Shown in pieces: positions 1-7,154 of a stretch of DNA of 64,000 nt. Source of the stretch: Nocardioides panaciterrulae (GTDB lineage Bacteria; Actinomycetota; Actinomycetes; Propionibacteriales; Nocardioidaceae); NCBI RefSeq assembly GCF_013409645.1, contig NZ_JACCBG010000001.1, forward strand, positions 1 to 64,000, written 5' to 3'. Each line of letters opens with the position of its first letter. Position 1 is the stretch's first letter. Below the pieces are notes generated by a model. That model saw nothing but the letters and a program-made list of their open reading frames with translations. It was not told the origin of the DNA and did not search any database. Position numbers and translations under genes: made by a program.

Positions 1-25
1 GCTTGATCGATCGGATGCGCGCCAT
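1..25 (-). CDS. Start of a further early phage gene (truncated by window edge)
   Basis: An ATG at 25 overlaps the stop of the preceding frame as TGATG and reads MARIRSIK to the window edge. From memory this N-terminus resembles actinophage early proteins, but eight codons cannot identify it. Its value is in showing that the coupled leftward operon continues beyond the window. Confidence 0.4.
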
Positions 26-78
26 CAGTGCGAGCACTCCAGCCCGGCCGGGGTGGCGATGGTGATGGTCTGGCTCAT
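25..78 (-). CDS. Possible 17-residue leader ORF
   Basis: ATG at 78 sits 7 nt after a near-perfect Shine-Dalgarno (AGGAGGAG on the minus strand) and reads MSQTITIATPAGLECSH before a stop that overlaps the ATG of the next gene. It may be a very small protein, or just the ribosome-loading site that couples translation into the next gene. No homologue is recognised. Confidence 0.3.
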   Translation of the reverse strand: MSQTITIATPAGLECSH

Positions 79-458
79 CAGGTGTCTCCTCCTGGGAGGT
101 CGGTGGTGAGGCGCTCGAGGAGAGCGGCGGCGGTGTCGGTGGTGGGCCCGCGCACGGCGGCCACGGGTGTCGGTGCGGACTTCGGCGGCGAGCAGGCGGA
201 GAAGTTCGACGTCCTCTGGCCGTTCTGGGCAGCGGGCGTGCACCCGTGGGGTGCCATCGAGCCGGAGGGTGAGTAGCCGGCCGCACCACTCGCAGGGCGA
301 GTGGCCGCGCTTGCACGCTTCCGACCAGTGGTGGCGGCCGGCGGTGGCCGGGTCGCCGTAGCCCGTTCGGCCGCAGACGGCGCACCCGCCACTTCGGTCC
401 GCTGTAGCTGTAGCCGTAGTAGCGGCCCTGGTGGGACGTTGGTGAACGTCGTCGTCAC
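78..458 (-). pseudogene. Small zinc-binding phage protein, apparently frameshifted
   Basis: Joining frames gives a plausible protein of about 125 residues. It would start at GTG 458, pass through a Tyr-rich stretch (GRYYGYSYSGPKWR), continue into a zinc-binding segment with CAVC, a His/Cys stretch and CEWC, and end in a clean high-GC3 frame (AALLERLTTDLPGGDT) stopping at 78-80. Single-base changes in G/C runs near 433-435, 385-387 and 165-167 would restore it. Either the gene is decayed or the sequence has homopolymer errors. Function unknown. Confidence 0.4.
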
Positions 459-851
459 CCGTGCTCGCTCGAGTTTCGCCAGCTCGAGGAGCACGTCGGC
501 GTGGCATGGGACGGGCTGGCCGTCGGTGTCTGTGAGGGGGCACCAGCAGGCGAGGTCGCGGCCGGCGAGGATGCGCCGGATGGTGTCGATGGTGGGGACG
601 TGGAGCGGGCCGGAGCGTTCGGTCCGGGTGAAGCGGTGGGCTACTCCCCCGGCGTCGGTGAAGGTGGTCTCGCCGGTGGTGACGAGCTCGCGGTACATGC
701 GGACCGAGTCCTCACGCGGGAACAGCTCGCCGCCCTTGGAGGCGATGGGGAACGGGCTCCCCCACGGCGTGGGGCGGCCGACGTAGACCGTGTCGACTGG
801 CATGCGCCACCCGGCGGTGCGTTGGCGCTGGATCCGCTTGGGGGCGCTCAC
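78..851 (-). CDS. DUF4326 domain protein
   Basis: GTG start at 851 overlaps the preceding stop (GTGA). As read, the frame gives 257 residues, but only the first ~130 look like the family: VGRPTPWGSPF at 24-34, a CWC at 102-104 and CHADVLLEL at 116-124, the signature blocks of DUF4326, a phage and bacterial domain of unknown function. The Cys/His residues suggest metal binding. Beyond residue ~130 the frame becomes low-complexity and probably reads out of frame through the next, disrupted gene; the true C-terminus is probably near 450. Confidence 0.7.
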   Translation of the reverse strand: MSAPKRIQRQRTAGWRMPVDTVYVGRPTPWGSPFPIASKGGELFPREDSVRMYRELVTTGETTFTDAGGVAHRFTRTERSGPLHVPTIDTIRRILAGRDLACWCPLTDTDGQPVPCHADVLLELAKLERARVTTTFTNVPPGPLLRLQLQRTEVAGAPSAAERATATRPPPAATTGRKRASAATRPASGAAGYSPSGSMAPHGCTPAAQNGQRTSNFSACSPPKSAPTPVAAVRGPTTDTAAALLERLTTDLPGGDT

Positions 852-1005
852 TGGGCGCGCTCCCATCCGGCGTCGAGCAGCAGCTGGGCGAGCACGGCCT
901 CGTGCACGCGGGCGCGGCCCTGGTCGTCGATGTCGATGGTGGAGCCCTCGTGGTGGGGACGTCGGTGCCGGGGATGCGCTGCTCCCACACCTGGTGCTCA
1001 GCCAC
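848..1005 (-). pseudogene. Small phage protein with an apparent frameshift
   Basis: GTG at 1005 follows an AGGGAGG ribosome site and reads MAEHQVWEQRIPGTDVP. The convincing continuation (HHEGSTIDIDDQGRARVHEA, then LLLDAGWERAQ and a stop overlapping the next GTG) is in another frame. One extra C in the run at 956-959 would join them into a ~52-residue protein. The clean start and the clean, coupled end argue that a real gene is interrupted. Function unknown. Confidence 0.45.
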
Positions 1006-1606
1006 AGTGCTCGCCTCCCTCGGCGTAGGTGTCGGCCCGCTCGCGGAGCCAGCAGTCGGCATGTGCCCCCGTGCGCGGAGTCGGGTCGGTGACGTCGGTT
1101 TCCCATGCGTCCGCCGCCTCCCGCAGCGCCCGCGCACCAGCAGCCCGCTCACGCTCAGCGATCAGGGGTGCGAGTGATTCGGCAACATGGGTGATGAACT
1201 CAGTGGTTCGTTCTGCGCGGGACGTCAGGTTGCCCTCGCGAATGTCCCCGTTGCTGCTCGTGGCACCGCACGGGCAATGCCATGCGCCGCTGATGGGGCC
1301 GACGCGCGTCACGTGCGCCGCCAGCACCGCCGCGACCTCCCCCACGTCCCCGGCCTCGCGCTCCGTGGGCGTGGAGTCGGGGGCAGCGAACTGTGCGTGC
1401 AAGCGTCGCAGACGGGCGACCTCGGAAGCGTCCCAGCCGTGGCGAGCTGCGACCTCGTCCATTGCGGACTCCTCGCCGACCTCGTTCTCGTCGGCGTCCC
1501 ATCCGAGCACGACCCCCCAGAGCCAGGCGTCCGCGCGGTCCTGCGCCCAGTCGCGGGAGTTGAACGCGAGCAGGCGCCGCAGCGACTCGCGGAAGTCCTC
1601 GCTCAT
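998..1606 (-). CDS. Hypothetical phage protein with CPC motif
   Basis: 202 residues from ATG 1606, which overlaps the upstream stop (ATGA). The N-terminal half is acidic and helical (ESLRRLLAFNSRDWAQDRADAW); near residue 122 there is WHCPCGATSSNG, a possible metal-binding turn, followed by a helical Arg/Glu-rich tail with HADCW. The stretch PDSTPTERE also occurs, nearly identical, in the gene at 1974-2312, pointing to shared linker DNA. No family recognised. Confidence 0.6.
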   Translation of the reverse strand: MSEDFRESLRRLLAFNSRDWAQDRADAWLWGVVLGWDADENEVGEESAMDEVAARHGWDASEVARLRRLHAQFAAPDSTPTEREAGDVGEVAAVLAAHVTRVGPISGAWHCPCGATSSNGDIREGNLTSRAERTTEFITHVAESLAPLIAERERAAGARALREAADAWETDVTDPTPRTGAHADCWLRERADTYAEGGEHCG

Positions 1607-1758
1607 CGGTACGCCCCAAGGAGCTCGACGCACGCCGGGCACGTGATCTTCATGCCGGGCGCCAGGGCATCGGTCCCGAGCCCGGCCAGGGCTCCGCAGA
1701 GGTGCTCCTGCGTGCGCCGGTCAATGCCGTGCACGACAGCCTCACCCACGACCCTCAC
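1603..1758 (-). CDS. Hypothetical small phage protein with CPAC motif
   Basis: 51 residues from GTG 1758; GTG 1749 is an alternative. It contains HLCGALAGLG and ends MKITCPACVELLGAYR, so two or three cysteines could bind metal. Its stop overlaps the ATG of the next gene (ATGA), supporting translation. The start region lies within a sequence that also occurs near 2321-2345. No homologue recognised. Confidence 0.5.
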   Translation of the reverse strand: MRVVGEAVVHGIDRRTQEHLCGALAGLGTDALAPGMKITCPACVELLGAYR

Positions 1759-1981
1759 CCCCGTCGCCCTCGGTCGCCACGGTGGATGAGGTGGGCACTC
1801 CGGGCGGAATGATGCGAGGGCGTCCGACACGCTTCGGCGGCGAGGGCGGCACCGGGACGCCCGACCGGGCGCTCGCCATGACGCACGATGCCCACGCTTC
1901 GTCGTCCCACTGGCAGCGTTCGTGGCCGCAATCCCGCACGTCGTCAGGCACGTCTTTCTCGGGCCTCTGCTGCTCAGACAT
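1742..1981 (-). CDS. Hypothetical small phage protein
   Basis: 79 residues from ATG 1981 with a strong GAGGAGGG ribosome site. It begins MSEQQRPEKDVPDDVRDCGH and has HERCQWDDEAW, a Cys/His pair typical of short phage zinc proteins. Its tail ends VATEGDGGEGRG; the VATEGDG segment is shared with the protein ending at 2305. It overlaps both neighbours by several bases. Confidence 0.5.
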   Translation of the reverse strand: MSEQQRPEKDVPDDVRDCGHERCQWDDEAWASCVMASARSGVPVPPSPPKRVGRPRIIPPGVPTSSTVATEGDGGEGRG

Positions 1982-2312
1982 GTCCGCCCTCCTCAGGCTC
2001 GGTGGTCTCGCGGGCGGTCGCACGCGGGTCGGCGTTGGCAGGTAGGAGCCGCCGCGCGCCGTAGCGGCAGCGGCGCAACTGGTCGAGGGCGTCTGCGAGA
2101 TCAATGGGGATGGGGTCGGTGCGCCGGCTGTCTGCGGTGAGCACCGCTTCCACGGCCTCCTCAAGGCGCTCCGTTGGCGTGGAGTCGGGAGCGGGGCGGA
2201 GCCACGGCAGGACGCCGACACACCCGTCCGCGCCATGCAGGCCCCGGTCGTGCCGCTCGCTGACGGTGGTACTCAGCGTGAGCGACCCGCAGGCGCAACG
2301 ATCCTCAGACAT
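1974..2312 (-). CDS. Hypothetical phage protein, repeated C-terminal tail
   Basis: 112 residues from ATG 2312, overlapping the upstream stop. It begins MSEDRCACGSLTLST (CxC, possible metal site), then a helical segment LEEAVEAVLTADSRR and DLADALDQLRRCRYGARRLL. The tail DPRATARETTEPEEG is encoded by a 47-bp sequence identical to one in the gene at 2624-3001, so one of the two ends was copied from the other. Function unknown. Confidence 0.55.
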   Translation of the reverse strand: MSEDRCACGSLTLSTTVSERHDRGLHGADGCVGVLPWLRPAPDSTPTERLEEAVEAVLTADSRRTDPIPIDLADALDQLRRCRYGARRLLPANADPRATARETTEPEEGGHV

Positions 2313-2627
2313 CGCTGTCCCCGTCGCCCTCGGTCGCCACGGTGGGCGAGGTGGGCGAGGTGGCGCGCTTGCGGGCCAGCAGTGCCCCCGTCCCGCGCGG
2401 GTAGGACATCGGCACGGCCCGAGCCGGATCGCTTCGACGCGGAGACTCTCGGTCACGTCGTAGTGCTCGCGGTGCGTGCCCTCGTGCTGGAGCCACGACG
2501 GTCTCAACCCCAGTTCCGCCGCGAACGCCTCCAGTTCGTCGGACGTGTCGGCCATCAGGTGCGACCACTTCGCGGGCCGTCCGGTCAGCCGCGCCGGCCG
2601 TCGCATGTCGTCCACGTACACGGTCAT
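2305..2627 (-). pseudogene. DUF4031 family protein, apparent frameshift
   Basis: ATG 2627 starts MTVYVDDMRRPARL, then KWSHLMADTSDELEAFAAEL and HYDVTESLRVEAIRLG: the recognisable beginning and core of DUF4031, a short phage/bacterial family of unknown function. The expected continuation (AVPMSYPRGTGALLARKRA, stop at 2305-2307) is one frame away; an extra G/C at 2417-2421 would join them into about 107 residues. It overlaps the neighbours at both ends by 4-8 bp, so the reading frame was once maintained. Confidence 0.65.
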
Positions 2628-3001
2628 CGCTCGCCCTCCTCAGGCTCGGTGGTCTCGCGGGCGGTCGCACGCGGGTCGGTGGTCAGCGCGCGGATGGCGC
2701 GGTCGGTCTCGTCCCCGCGTCCACTCGGCGCGGTCCAGAGGTCGTGATGGCCGACGACTGGCCGCCACCCGAGGTCGATCACCTGCTTGGTGATGTCGCG
2801 GGCCACCTCCGGGTCACCTGTGCGGGTGTGGATATGGGCCCACAGGTCGGCGGTCTTGGTGGCGTGGATGCCAGTGTCGCCGCGGCCGTGAGCGATGGCG
2901 TCGGCTCGGGCCTTGGCCCGGGCTGCGCACCGATCGACGTGTTCGGCGTCGACGTCGCTCGCTCGGCAGGTCGTGCAGGTGAGTCGCTGGTCGGAGCTCA
3001 T
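2624..3001 (-). CDS. Hypothetical phage protein, N-terminal zinc-finger-like
   Basis: 125 residues; ATG 3001 overlaps the upstream stop. The N-terminus has LTCTTCRASDVDAEHVDRC, a C-x2-C ... H-x3-C pattern fitting a zinc finger, followed by a helical region (AARAKARADAIAHGRG). The C-terminal tail DPRATARETTEPEEG duplicates that of the gene at 1974-2312 at the DNA level. The coding sequence holds an 8/9 match to a DnaA box at 2827-2835. Function unknown. Confidence 0.6.
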   Translation of the reverse strand: MSSDQRLTCTTCRASDVDAEHVDRCAARAKARADAIAHGRGDTGIHATKTADLWAHIHTRTGDPEVARDITKQVIDLGWRPVVGHHDLWTAPSGRGDETDRAIRALTTDPRATARETTEPEEGER

Positions 3002-3153
3002 CGGACGAACCTCACGAGCCGGTCAGCCAGCCAACCCCACACGGCGGCGCGGACGTTGTGGCCGGCCCGGTCGTGGTCGAACCAGTTGCAGTAGGCGCGG
3101 TGCCAGAGTGCGGTCCTCATGTCGTGGCGTCCGTCGTTGCACTTGCAGTTCAT
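2998..3153 (-). CDS. Small Cys/His-rich phage protein
   Basis: 51 residues from ATG 3153: MNCKCNDGRHDMRTALWHRA, then YCNWFDHDRAGHNV and a Trp/Arg-rich end. Three Cys and several His suggest metal binding. It overlaps both neighbours by 4 bp. No family recognised. Confidence 0.55.
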   Translation of the reverse strand: MNCKCNDGRHDMRTALWHRAYCNWFDHDRAGHNVRAAVWGWLADRLVRFVR

Positions 3154-3380
3154 CGGGTCTCCTCGTGGGTGTCTCGGGGGGTGGTGGTGGGTGCGGCGAA
3201 CGCCTCGCGGAACGACGCCAAGCTCGCCGCGAACTTCGCCCAAGTCGCGTCGACGAAGGCCGTCAGATCGGCTAGCCGTCGCCGCTGCTCTGCCCGCTCG
3301 ACGTCGCGCCAGGTGAAGCCCCAGCGCGCACAGAGGTCGTCGCGGAGGCCGTCGAGGTACCTGCGGTCCTCGGGACTCAC
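3150..3380 (-). CDS. Hypothetical small phage protein
   Basis: 76 residues from GTG 3380, overlapping the stop of the DnaA-domain gene upstream (GTGA). It starts MSPEDRRYLDGLRDDLCARW and continues as a charged, mostly helical protein with a Pro/Thr-rich tail. No family recognised. Its position directly after the DnaA-like protein is the only functional hint. Confidence 0.55.
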   Translation of the reverse strand: MSPEDRRYLDGLRDDLCARWGFTWRDVERAEQRRRLADLTAFVDATWAKFAASLASFREAFAAPTTTPRDTHEETR

Positions 3381-3781
3381 GCTGCGTTCTCCCCTGTGAG
3401 GTCGGTCCGGATCTGGGTGGCGGCGCCGAGGAGCTGCGGGTCGCCCTCGACGCGGCGGACGCCGTTGAGGGCGGTGGTGTGGTCCATGTCGAACTGGCTG
3501 CCGATCTCGGGGTACGAGCGGCCGGCGTCGCGCATGAGCCACATGGCGACGTGGCGGGCGTTCGTGCTGGTCTTGTCGCGGTGGCCGGCGAGGACGTGGT
3601 CGGGCGTGACGCCGAAGTGCTCGCAGGCGGCGTAGAAGACGCGGGTGGACCAGTTGCCGCGGGTCATGGTGGCTGCGGCCTGGACCGCGAGGCGCCGCAC
3701 CCGGGCCTCGGCGGCCTTCTCCCGCTCGATCTCCTGGTCGAGCTGGCGGCGCAGCTGGAGGAGGTCGTCGAGGCGGCTCAC
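3377..3781 (-). CDS. Phage protein with DnaA domain IV-type DNA-binding helix-turn-helix
   Basis: 134 residues from GTG 3781. Residues 1-35 form a charged coiled-coil-like helix; residues ~45-115 match the C-terminal DNA-binding domain of DnaA: ARHVAMWLMRDAGRSYPEIG at 76-95 and MDHTTALNGVRRVE at 99-112. The host DnaA in this window has [11 protein letters not shown] ... [13 protein letters not shown] at the same places. The DHTT residues that contact the DnaA box are kept; the AAA+ ATPase is absent. It probably binds DnaA-box-like DNA, in phage replication or to interfere with host initiation (inference). It is coupled by 4 bp to dcm. Confidence 0.8.
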   Translation of the reverse strand: MSRLDDLLQLRRQLDQEIEREKAAEARVRRLAVQAAATMTRGNWSTRVFYAACEHFGVTPDHVLAGHRDKTSTNARHVAMWLMRDAGRSYPEIGSQFDMDHTTALNGVRRVEGDPQLLGAATQIRTDLTGENAA

Positions 3782-5607
3782 ACTGCACCCCCGAGGGACT
3801 TGGCCACGGCGGCGATGAGGTCGCGTGCGGCGGGCGGGGTGACGGCGTTGCCGCAGAGCTTCACGCGCTGCCGGCGGGTGCCGCCCCAGATGTAGTCGGC
3901 GGGGAACGCCATGCCGGCGGCCACCTCGTGGGGTTCGAGCATCCGGAACAGGCAGTCGTCGACCTGCGCCTCGGCCGCCGCGATGTCGCCGGGCGTCAGC
4001 ATCGACTGGTGGCCGCTCGTGGTGAGCGTCCGCATGACCTCGCTGGCTGGGGTGACCATCTCGGCGCCGTCGCCCTTGCTGGAGTTGTGCCGCTGGATCA
4101 GGGCGTACCGGTCGACGGTGGTCAGGGTGCCGATCGGCTTGTCGGTGGGCTGCGAGGACTGGGCGGAGCCGTAGTAGGGCATGACGAGCGCCGATGTCTC
4201 GCGGGTGGTCATCGTGCGGTGTACCTCGTCGGTCGGGCGCGCGTCGTCGTTCCACGTCCCCCCGGCAGGCACGACGAGGCCGTGGTGGTTACCGGACGCC
4301 GTGAAGGTCGAGGCGGGCTCGGAGACCGGCCGGGCGGTGGATCCGCCGCCGCGGAGCTCGGCGATGAACGGCGGCTCGATGAGGGACGGGATCGGCCCGT
4401 TCGCGGTCAGCGTGCGCAGGTACTCCGAAGCCGGAGTCGTGTGCCTGGCTGGGTGGCCGCCCTTCTCTCCGTTGTTCCGCATGACGAGGGCGTCGAGGTG
4501 GCGGCTCGTCTGCGTGCGCAGCGTCTGGTCGGTGCTGGAGCACCGGTCGCCGGCGCGGCCCTCGAGCGGCACCACGAGGGCCTTCGTCTCCATCGTGTGG
4601 AGCGTCCGGAGCACGTCGTGCGTCGACCACGCCCGGTAGTAGCCGTTCGGGTCACCGAACGATGCGTGCTTCGGGTCGGCCGCGTCGTACTGGTTGCCGC
4701 CCTGCTCCATGTGGAACGGGGCCCAGTACTTCGCGATCCCGGCCGCGATGCGGCGGCGGGTCTTCTCGGCCAGCGGCTTCGTGCGGTCCCCGATCCGGGT
4801 ACCGCGCATCGACCAGTCGATGGCGGCGGCGGCCGGGAGGTAGCCGGGCTCCACGGTGGTCCCGCAGGCGCCGTGGAGGTAGACGTACTGGGCGCGGTAC
4901 TTCCCGACGGTCCGGCCGTTCTTCCACACCTGCTGCGACTCGACCACGCCCTGACAGGTCGGACACCAGGCGAGCGGGCGCATCACCTCGTCGACGTCCG
5001 GCGCCCGGTTCCCACGGAGCCAGCACACGATGTAGAGGCGGTCCCGGGACTGCGGGGCCGGGTCGCCGTGGGCCTGGGCGTGCATCGAGTTGAGCGACAC
5101 GACCCGAAAGTCGTAGCCGAGGTTCCGCAGGCCCTTCTTCCACAGCGCCCACGCCTCGGCGTACTTCGGGTTCGTGGCGATGTCGACGACGTTCTCGACG
5201 ACCATGGCGGCGTACCGGTGGTGCTCGGCGAACCGGAGGACGTCGAACATCAGCAGCCGGGACCGCTGCACGATGGCGGTCTCGGGGTCCTCGTCGACGA
5301 GCTCGGGGTCGAGGAGGCTCAGCAGGTCCGCCTCGACCGACACGGACGCGTACTTGCCGCCGGACGCCTGGGACCACTTCGTGCACTCCGGGGAGGCCCA
5401 CAGGATGTCGGTGCGGGGGAAGTAGCGGGGGTCCTCCTCGTGGAGGTCGACCGCGGCGTGGTCGGCGGTCGGGTGGTTCTGGTTGTGGACCTCGACGGCG
5501 AGGTCCCAGTGGTTGGCGGCCATGCGGATCTCGACGCCGGGAACCTGGATGGCGCCGGTCGAGGACCCGCCGCCGCCACAGAACAGGTCCGTGACGGTGA
5601 GGCTCAC
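3778..5607 (-). CDS. DNA (cytosine-5)-methyltransferase, phage type
   Basis: 609 residues from GTG 5607 (GTGA overlap). S-adenosylmethionine site TDLFCGGGGSSTG at 6-18; catalytic loop ASPECTKWSQ with Cys 75, where the classical PCQ is PEC as in some phage enzymes; ENV motif at 138-140; C-terminal GNAVTPP near 586-592. Between the catalytic part and the end lies a target-recognition region made of loosely repeated units around TL/RTLTT...ALV. Such enzymes usually protect phage DNA from restriction. It is the longest gene of the early operon and has no restriction partner nearby, fitting a solitary methylase. Confidence 0.88.
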   Translation of the reverse strand: MSLTVTDLFCGGGGSSTGAIQVPGVEIRMAANHWDLAVEVHNQNHPTADHAAVDLHEEDPRYFPRTDILWASPECTKWSQASGGKYASVSVEADLLSLLDPELVDEDPETAIVQRSRLLMFDVLRFAEHHRYAAMVVENVVDIATNPKYAEAWALWKKGLRNLGYDFRVVSLNSMHAQAHGDPAPQSRDRLYIVCWLRGNRAPDVDEVMRPLAWCPTCQGVVESQQVWKNGRTVGKYRAQYVYLHGACGTTVEPGYLPAAAAIDWSMRGTRIGDRTKPLAEKTRRRIAAGIAKYWAPFHMEQGGNQYDAADPKHASFGDPNGYYRAWSTHDVLRTLHTMETKALVVPLEGRAGDRCSSTDQTLRTQTSRHLDALVMRNNGEKGGHPARHTTPASEYLRTLTANGPIPSLIEPPFIAELRGGGSTARPVSEPASTFTASGNHHGLVVPAGGTWNDDARPTDEVHRTMTTRETSALVMPYYGSAQSSQPTDKPIGTLTTVDRYALIQRHNSSKGDGAEMVTPASEVMRTLTTSGHQSMLTPGDIAAAEAQVDDCLFRMLEPHEVAAGMAFPADYIWGGTRRQRVKLCGNAVTPPAARDLIAAVAKSLGGAV

Positions 5608-5873
5608 GCGAGCACCTCCCGCAGCAGCGCCGCGAGGATGGCGTCGGCCTGGTGCTCCTGGTGAACCTCGTCGATCGACGCGTAGCGCGACCACTCCAGC
5701 CCGGCTCCGCAGGTGCAGCGGTCCGGGCCGTCCGTGTCGATGTCGGCGACCTCGTAGTCCGCGTGAGTGCGGATGGCGCGGAGGACGACGTCGCCCGGAG
5801 AAACAGAACGGCGCCCTGAGACCTGGGTCTCGGGCGCCGCCGGGGGCTGCTGGGTGGTGGGTTGGTGACTCAT
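5604..5873 (-). CDS. Hypothetical phage protein with CTCG motif
   Basis: 89 residues from ATG 5873, overlapping the RuvC-like gene's stop. The N-terminal ~25 residues are Pro/Gln-rich, then SPGDVVLRAIRTHADYEV, RCTCGAGLEWSRY (possible single zinc knuckle) and a helical end DAILAALLREVLA. The stop overlaps the methyltransferase start (GTGA), so the two are translationally coupled. Function unknown. Confidence 0.6.
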   Translation of the reverse strand: MSHQPTTQQPPAAPETQVSGRRSVSPGDVVLRAIRTHADYEVADIDTDGPDRCTCGAGLEWSRYASIDEVHQEHQADAILAALLREVLA

Positions 5874-6385
5874 GGTCGAGTGGTCTCCTCGGAGGTGGTG
5901 TCGGCGATGTAGACGCCGAGGGCGTAGGCCTGCCAGACGTCGGCTCGGAAGCCGTGGAACCAGCCGGGCTCGGCCTTGGTGCCCTTGCCCTTGTTGGGCT
6001 GGCCGGGTGCGAAGCGGTCGACGAGCGCCTGGGTGACGTTGGAGTCCTTCGCCTTCGTCGAGTGGCAGTGGTGGAGCCTCACGGGCTGCCGCTTCACCAG
6101 GTCGCAGGGCGCGGACGGGCTCCAGTGGTCGATGGTCTGCTGGAAGCGGCCGATCCAGACGCAGGTCTCGAACACCTCGGCGCCGACCGGCATGCCGTAG
6201 CTCGCGACCATCTCGATCGCGTAGTGGTCCGCAGGCGGCCCGTCGTCGGTGCCGGAGATGATGTCGAGCAGATGCTCGTTGCGCTCCTTGGCGAACGCGA
6301 GCGGGCGCCGTGTGTCGGCGTCGAGCACGACCCAGGCGGACTCGATGTTGCCCGGGTCGATCGCGAGTATCCGGCGGTGCACCAT
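5870..6385 (-). CDS. RuvC-like Holliday-junction resolvase / RNase H-fold nuclease
   Basis: 171 residues from ATG 6385 (AAAGGA upstream). The first strand RRILAIDPGNIES carries the first catalytic Asp (10); a second acidic residue lies in HYAIEMVASYG (Glu 58), and the C-terminal helix ADVWQAYALGVYIAD supplies further Asp residues, the arrangement of RuvC-type resolvases. These cut branched DNA during phage recombination or packaging. It follows a 13-bp hairpin (6410-6450), opening the third block of the early operon. It could be another RNase H-fold nuclease. Confidence 0.7.
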   Translation of the reverse strand: MVHRRILAIDPGNIESAWVVLDADTRRPLAFAKERNEHLLDIISGTDDGPPADHYAIEMVASYGMPVGAEVFETCVWIGRFQQTIDHWSPSAPCDLVKRQPVRLHHCHSTKAKDSNVTQALVDRFAPGQPNKGKGTKAEPGWFHGFRADVWQAYALGVYIADTTSEETTRP

Positions 6386-6409
6386 GTGGGTGCGTCCTTT
6401 CGGGTTGGG

Positions 6410-6450
6410 TCCCTCCCGCCGCTGGCTATGGCCTCGGGCGGCGGGAGGGA
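6410..6450 (-). terminator. Hairpin between early-gene blocks
   Basis: Perfect 13-bp inverted repeat (6410-6422 / 6438-6450, TCCCTCCCGCCGC and its complement) with a 15-nt loop, in the only gap between the zinc-ribbon gene (stop 6454) and the RuvC-like gene (start 6385). There is no clear U-tract, so it may attenuate rather than end transcription. Confidence 0.6.
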
Positions 6451-6453
6451 GGT

Positions 6454-6675
6454 TCAGGCGTCGTCGCAGGCGCAGGCGCCGCTGACGGACTTCTCGGTGA
6501 AGCAGCGGGGGCAGATCTCGCGCGGCACCAGCTGCGGGCGGGGTTGGTCGCCGGCGCACTCGAAGTGCACGGCCCGGTGGTCCTCCATGACCGGGTCGTC
6601 GCCGACGTCGATCGGCTCGTGACAGGCCGGGCACCGGCCCGGGTAGCGGGCCTCGAACTTCCTCGGGGCGCTCAC
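6454..6675 (-). CDS. Zinc-ribbon phage protein
   Basis: 73 residues from GTG 6675 (GTGA overlap). Two Cys pairs, CPACHEPID and CPRCFTEKS, plus HFECAGD and a CACDDA end, form a clear zinc-ribbon layout. A near-constant first line (YPGRCPACHEPIDVGD) is typical of small actinophage proteins. It probably binds nucleic acid or protein; no specific role is known. Last gene of its block before the hairpin. Confidence 0.65.
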   Translation of the reverse strand: MSAPRKFEARYPGRCPACHEPIDVGDDPVMEDHRAVHFECAGDQPRPQLVPREICPRCFTEKSVSGACACDDA

Positions 6676-7154
6676 GATCCACCACCGCCGCCGCTGGCCT
6701 TCCGTTCGCGGATCTCTGCTCGTTCGATGCGGTTGGTCAGGGAGTCAATGCGGCGCGTGAGGGCGACGTACTTCTGCAGTCGGGAGTCCTCGCGTCGCTG
6801 CATCCGCGCGGTGCGCTTCGGGCCGAGCGCGACGCCTCCGGACGCGGCACGGTCGGGCGAGATCGGCTCGAGCAGAGGGGCGCGCTGGGCGATCAGCCTG
6901 GCGCGCTCGTCGCGCAGCGACGCGGCGCTCCGGTACGTCCTCGGCGGCTTGGTCCTCCGCTTCGGTTGCGAGGTCTCCTTGGGTGGCGTGAACAGGAGCT
7001 CGTCGCCGGCCCGAATGAACCACTCCAGGAGCGGAACCAGCCACGGCTTGGCCGGCGGGTGCTCGGCGACGTAAGCTGCCTGGCGCTCCTGCAGCAGTGC
7101 CATGTACTCGTCCCCCGTGAGCTGCGCCCTCACGGGCTTGAGAGCCTCAGGCAT
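6672..7154 (-). CDS. Hypothetical phage protein, basic, coiled-coil C-terminus
   Basis: 160 residues from ATG 7154. The N-terminus (LTGDEYMALLQERQAAYVAE) is helical. Residues ~75-155 are Arg/Leu-rich (SLRDERARLIAQRAPLL; LQKYVALTRRIDSLTNRIER) with heptad-like spacing, suggesting a coiled coil. It ends in a Gly run. It overlaps the small membrane protein upstream by 8 bp. Function unknown. Confidence 0.6.
   Translation of the reverse strand: MPEALKPVRAQLTGDEYMALLQERQAAYVAEHPPAKPWLVPLLEWFIRAGDELLFTPPKETSQPKRRTKPPRTYRSAASLRDERARLIAQRAPLLEPISPDRAASGGVALGPKRTARMQRREDSRLQKYVALTRRIDSLTNRIERAEIRERKASGGGGGS

Noticed and set aside
3928-5664. A 578-codon plus-strand open frame opposite the cytosine methyltransferase
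   Set aside because: Antisense of a gene with intact catalytic motifs; no domain or ribosome site on the plus strand.
3778-5873. Restriction-modification system around the methyltransferase
   Set aside because: No endonuclease or specificity gene is adjacent; it fits a solitary phage methylase.
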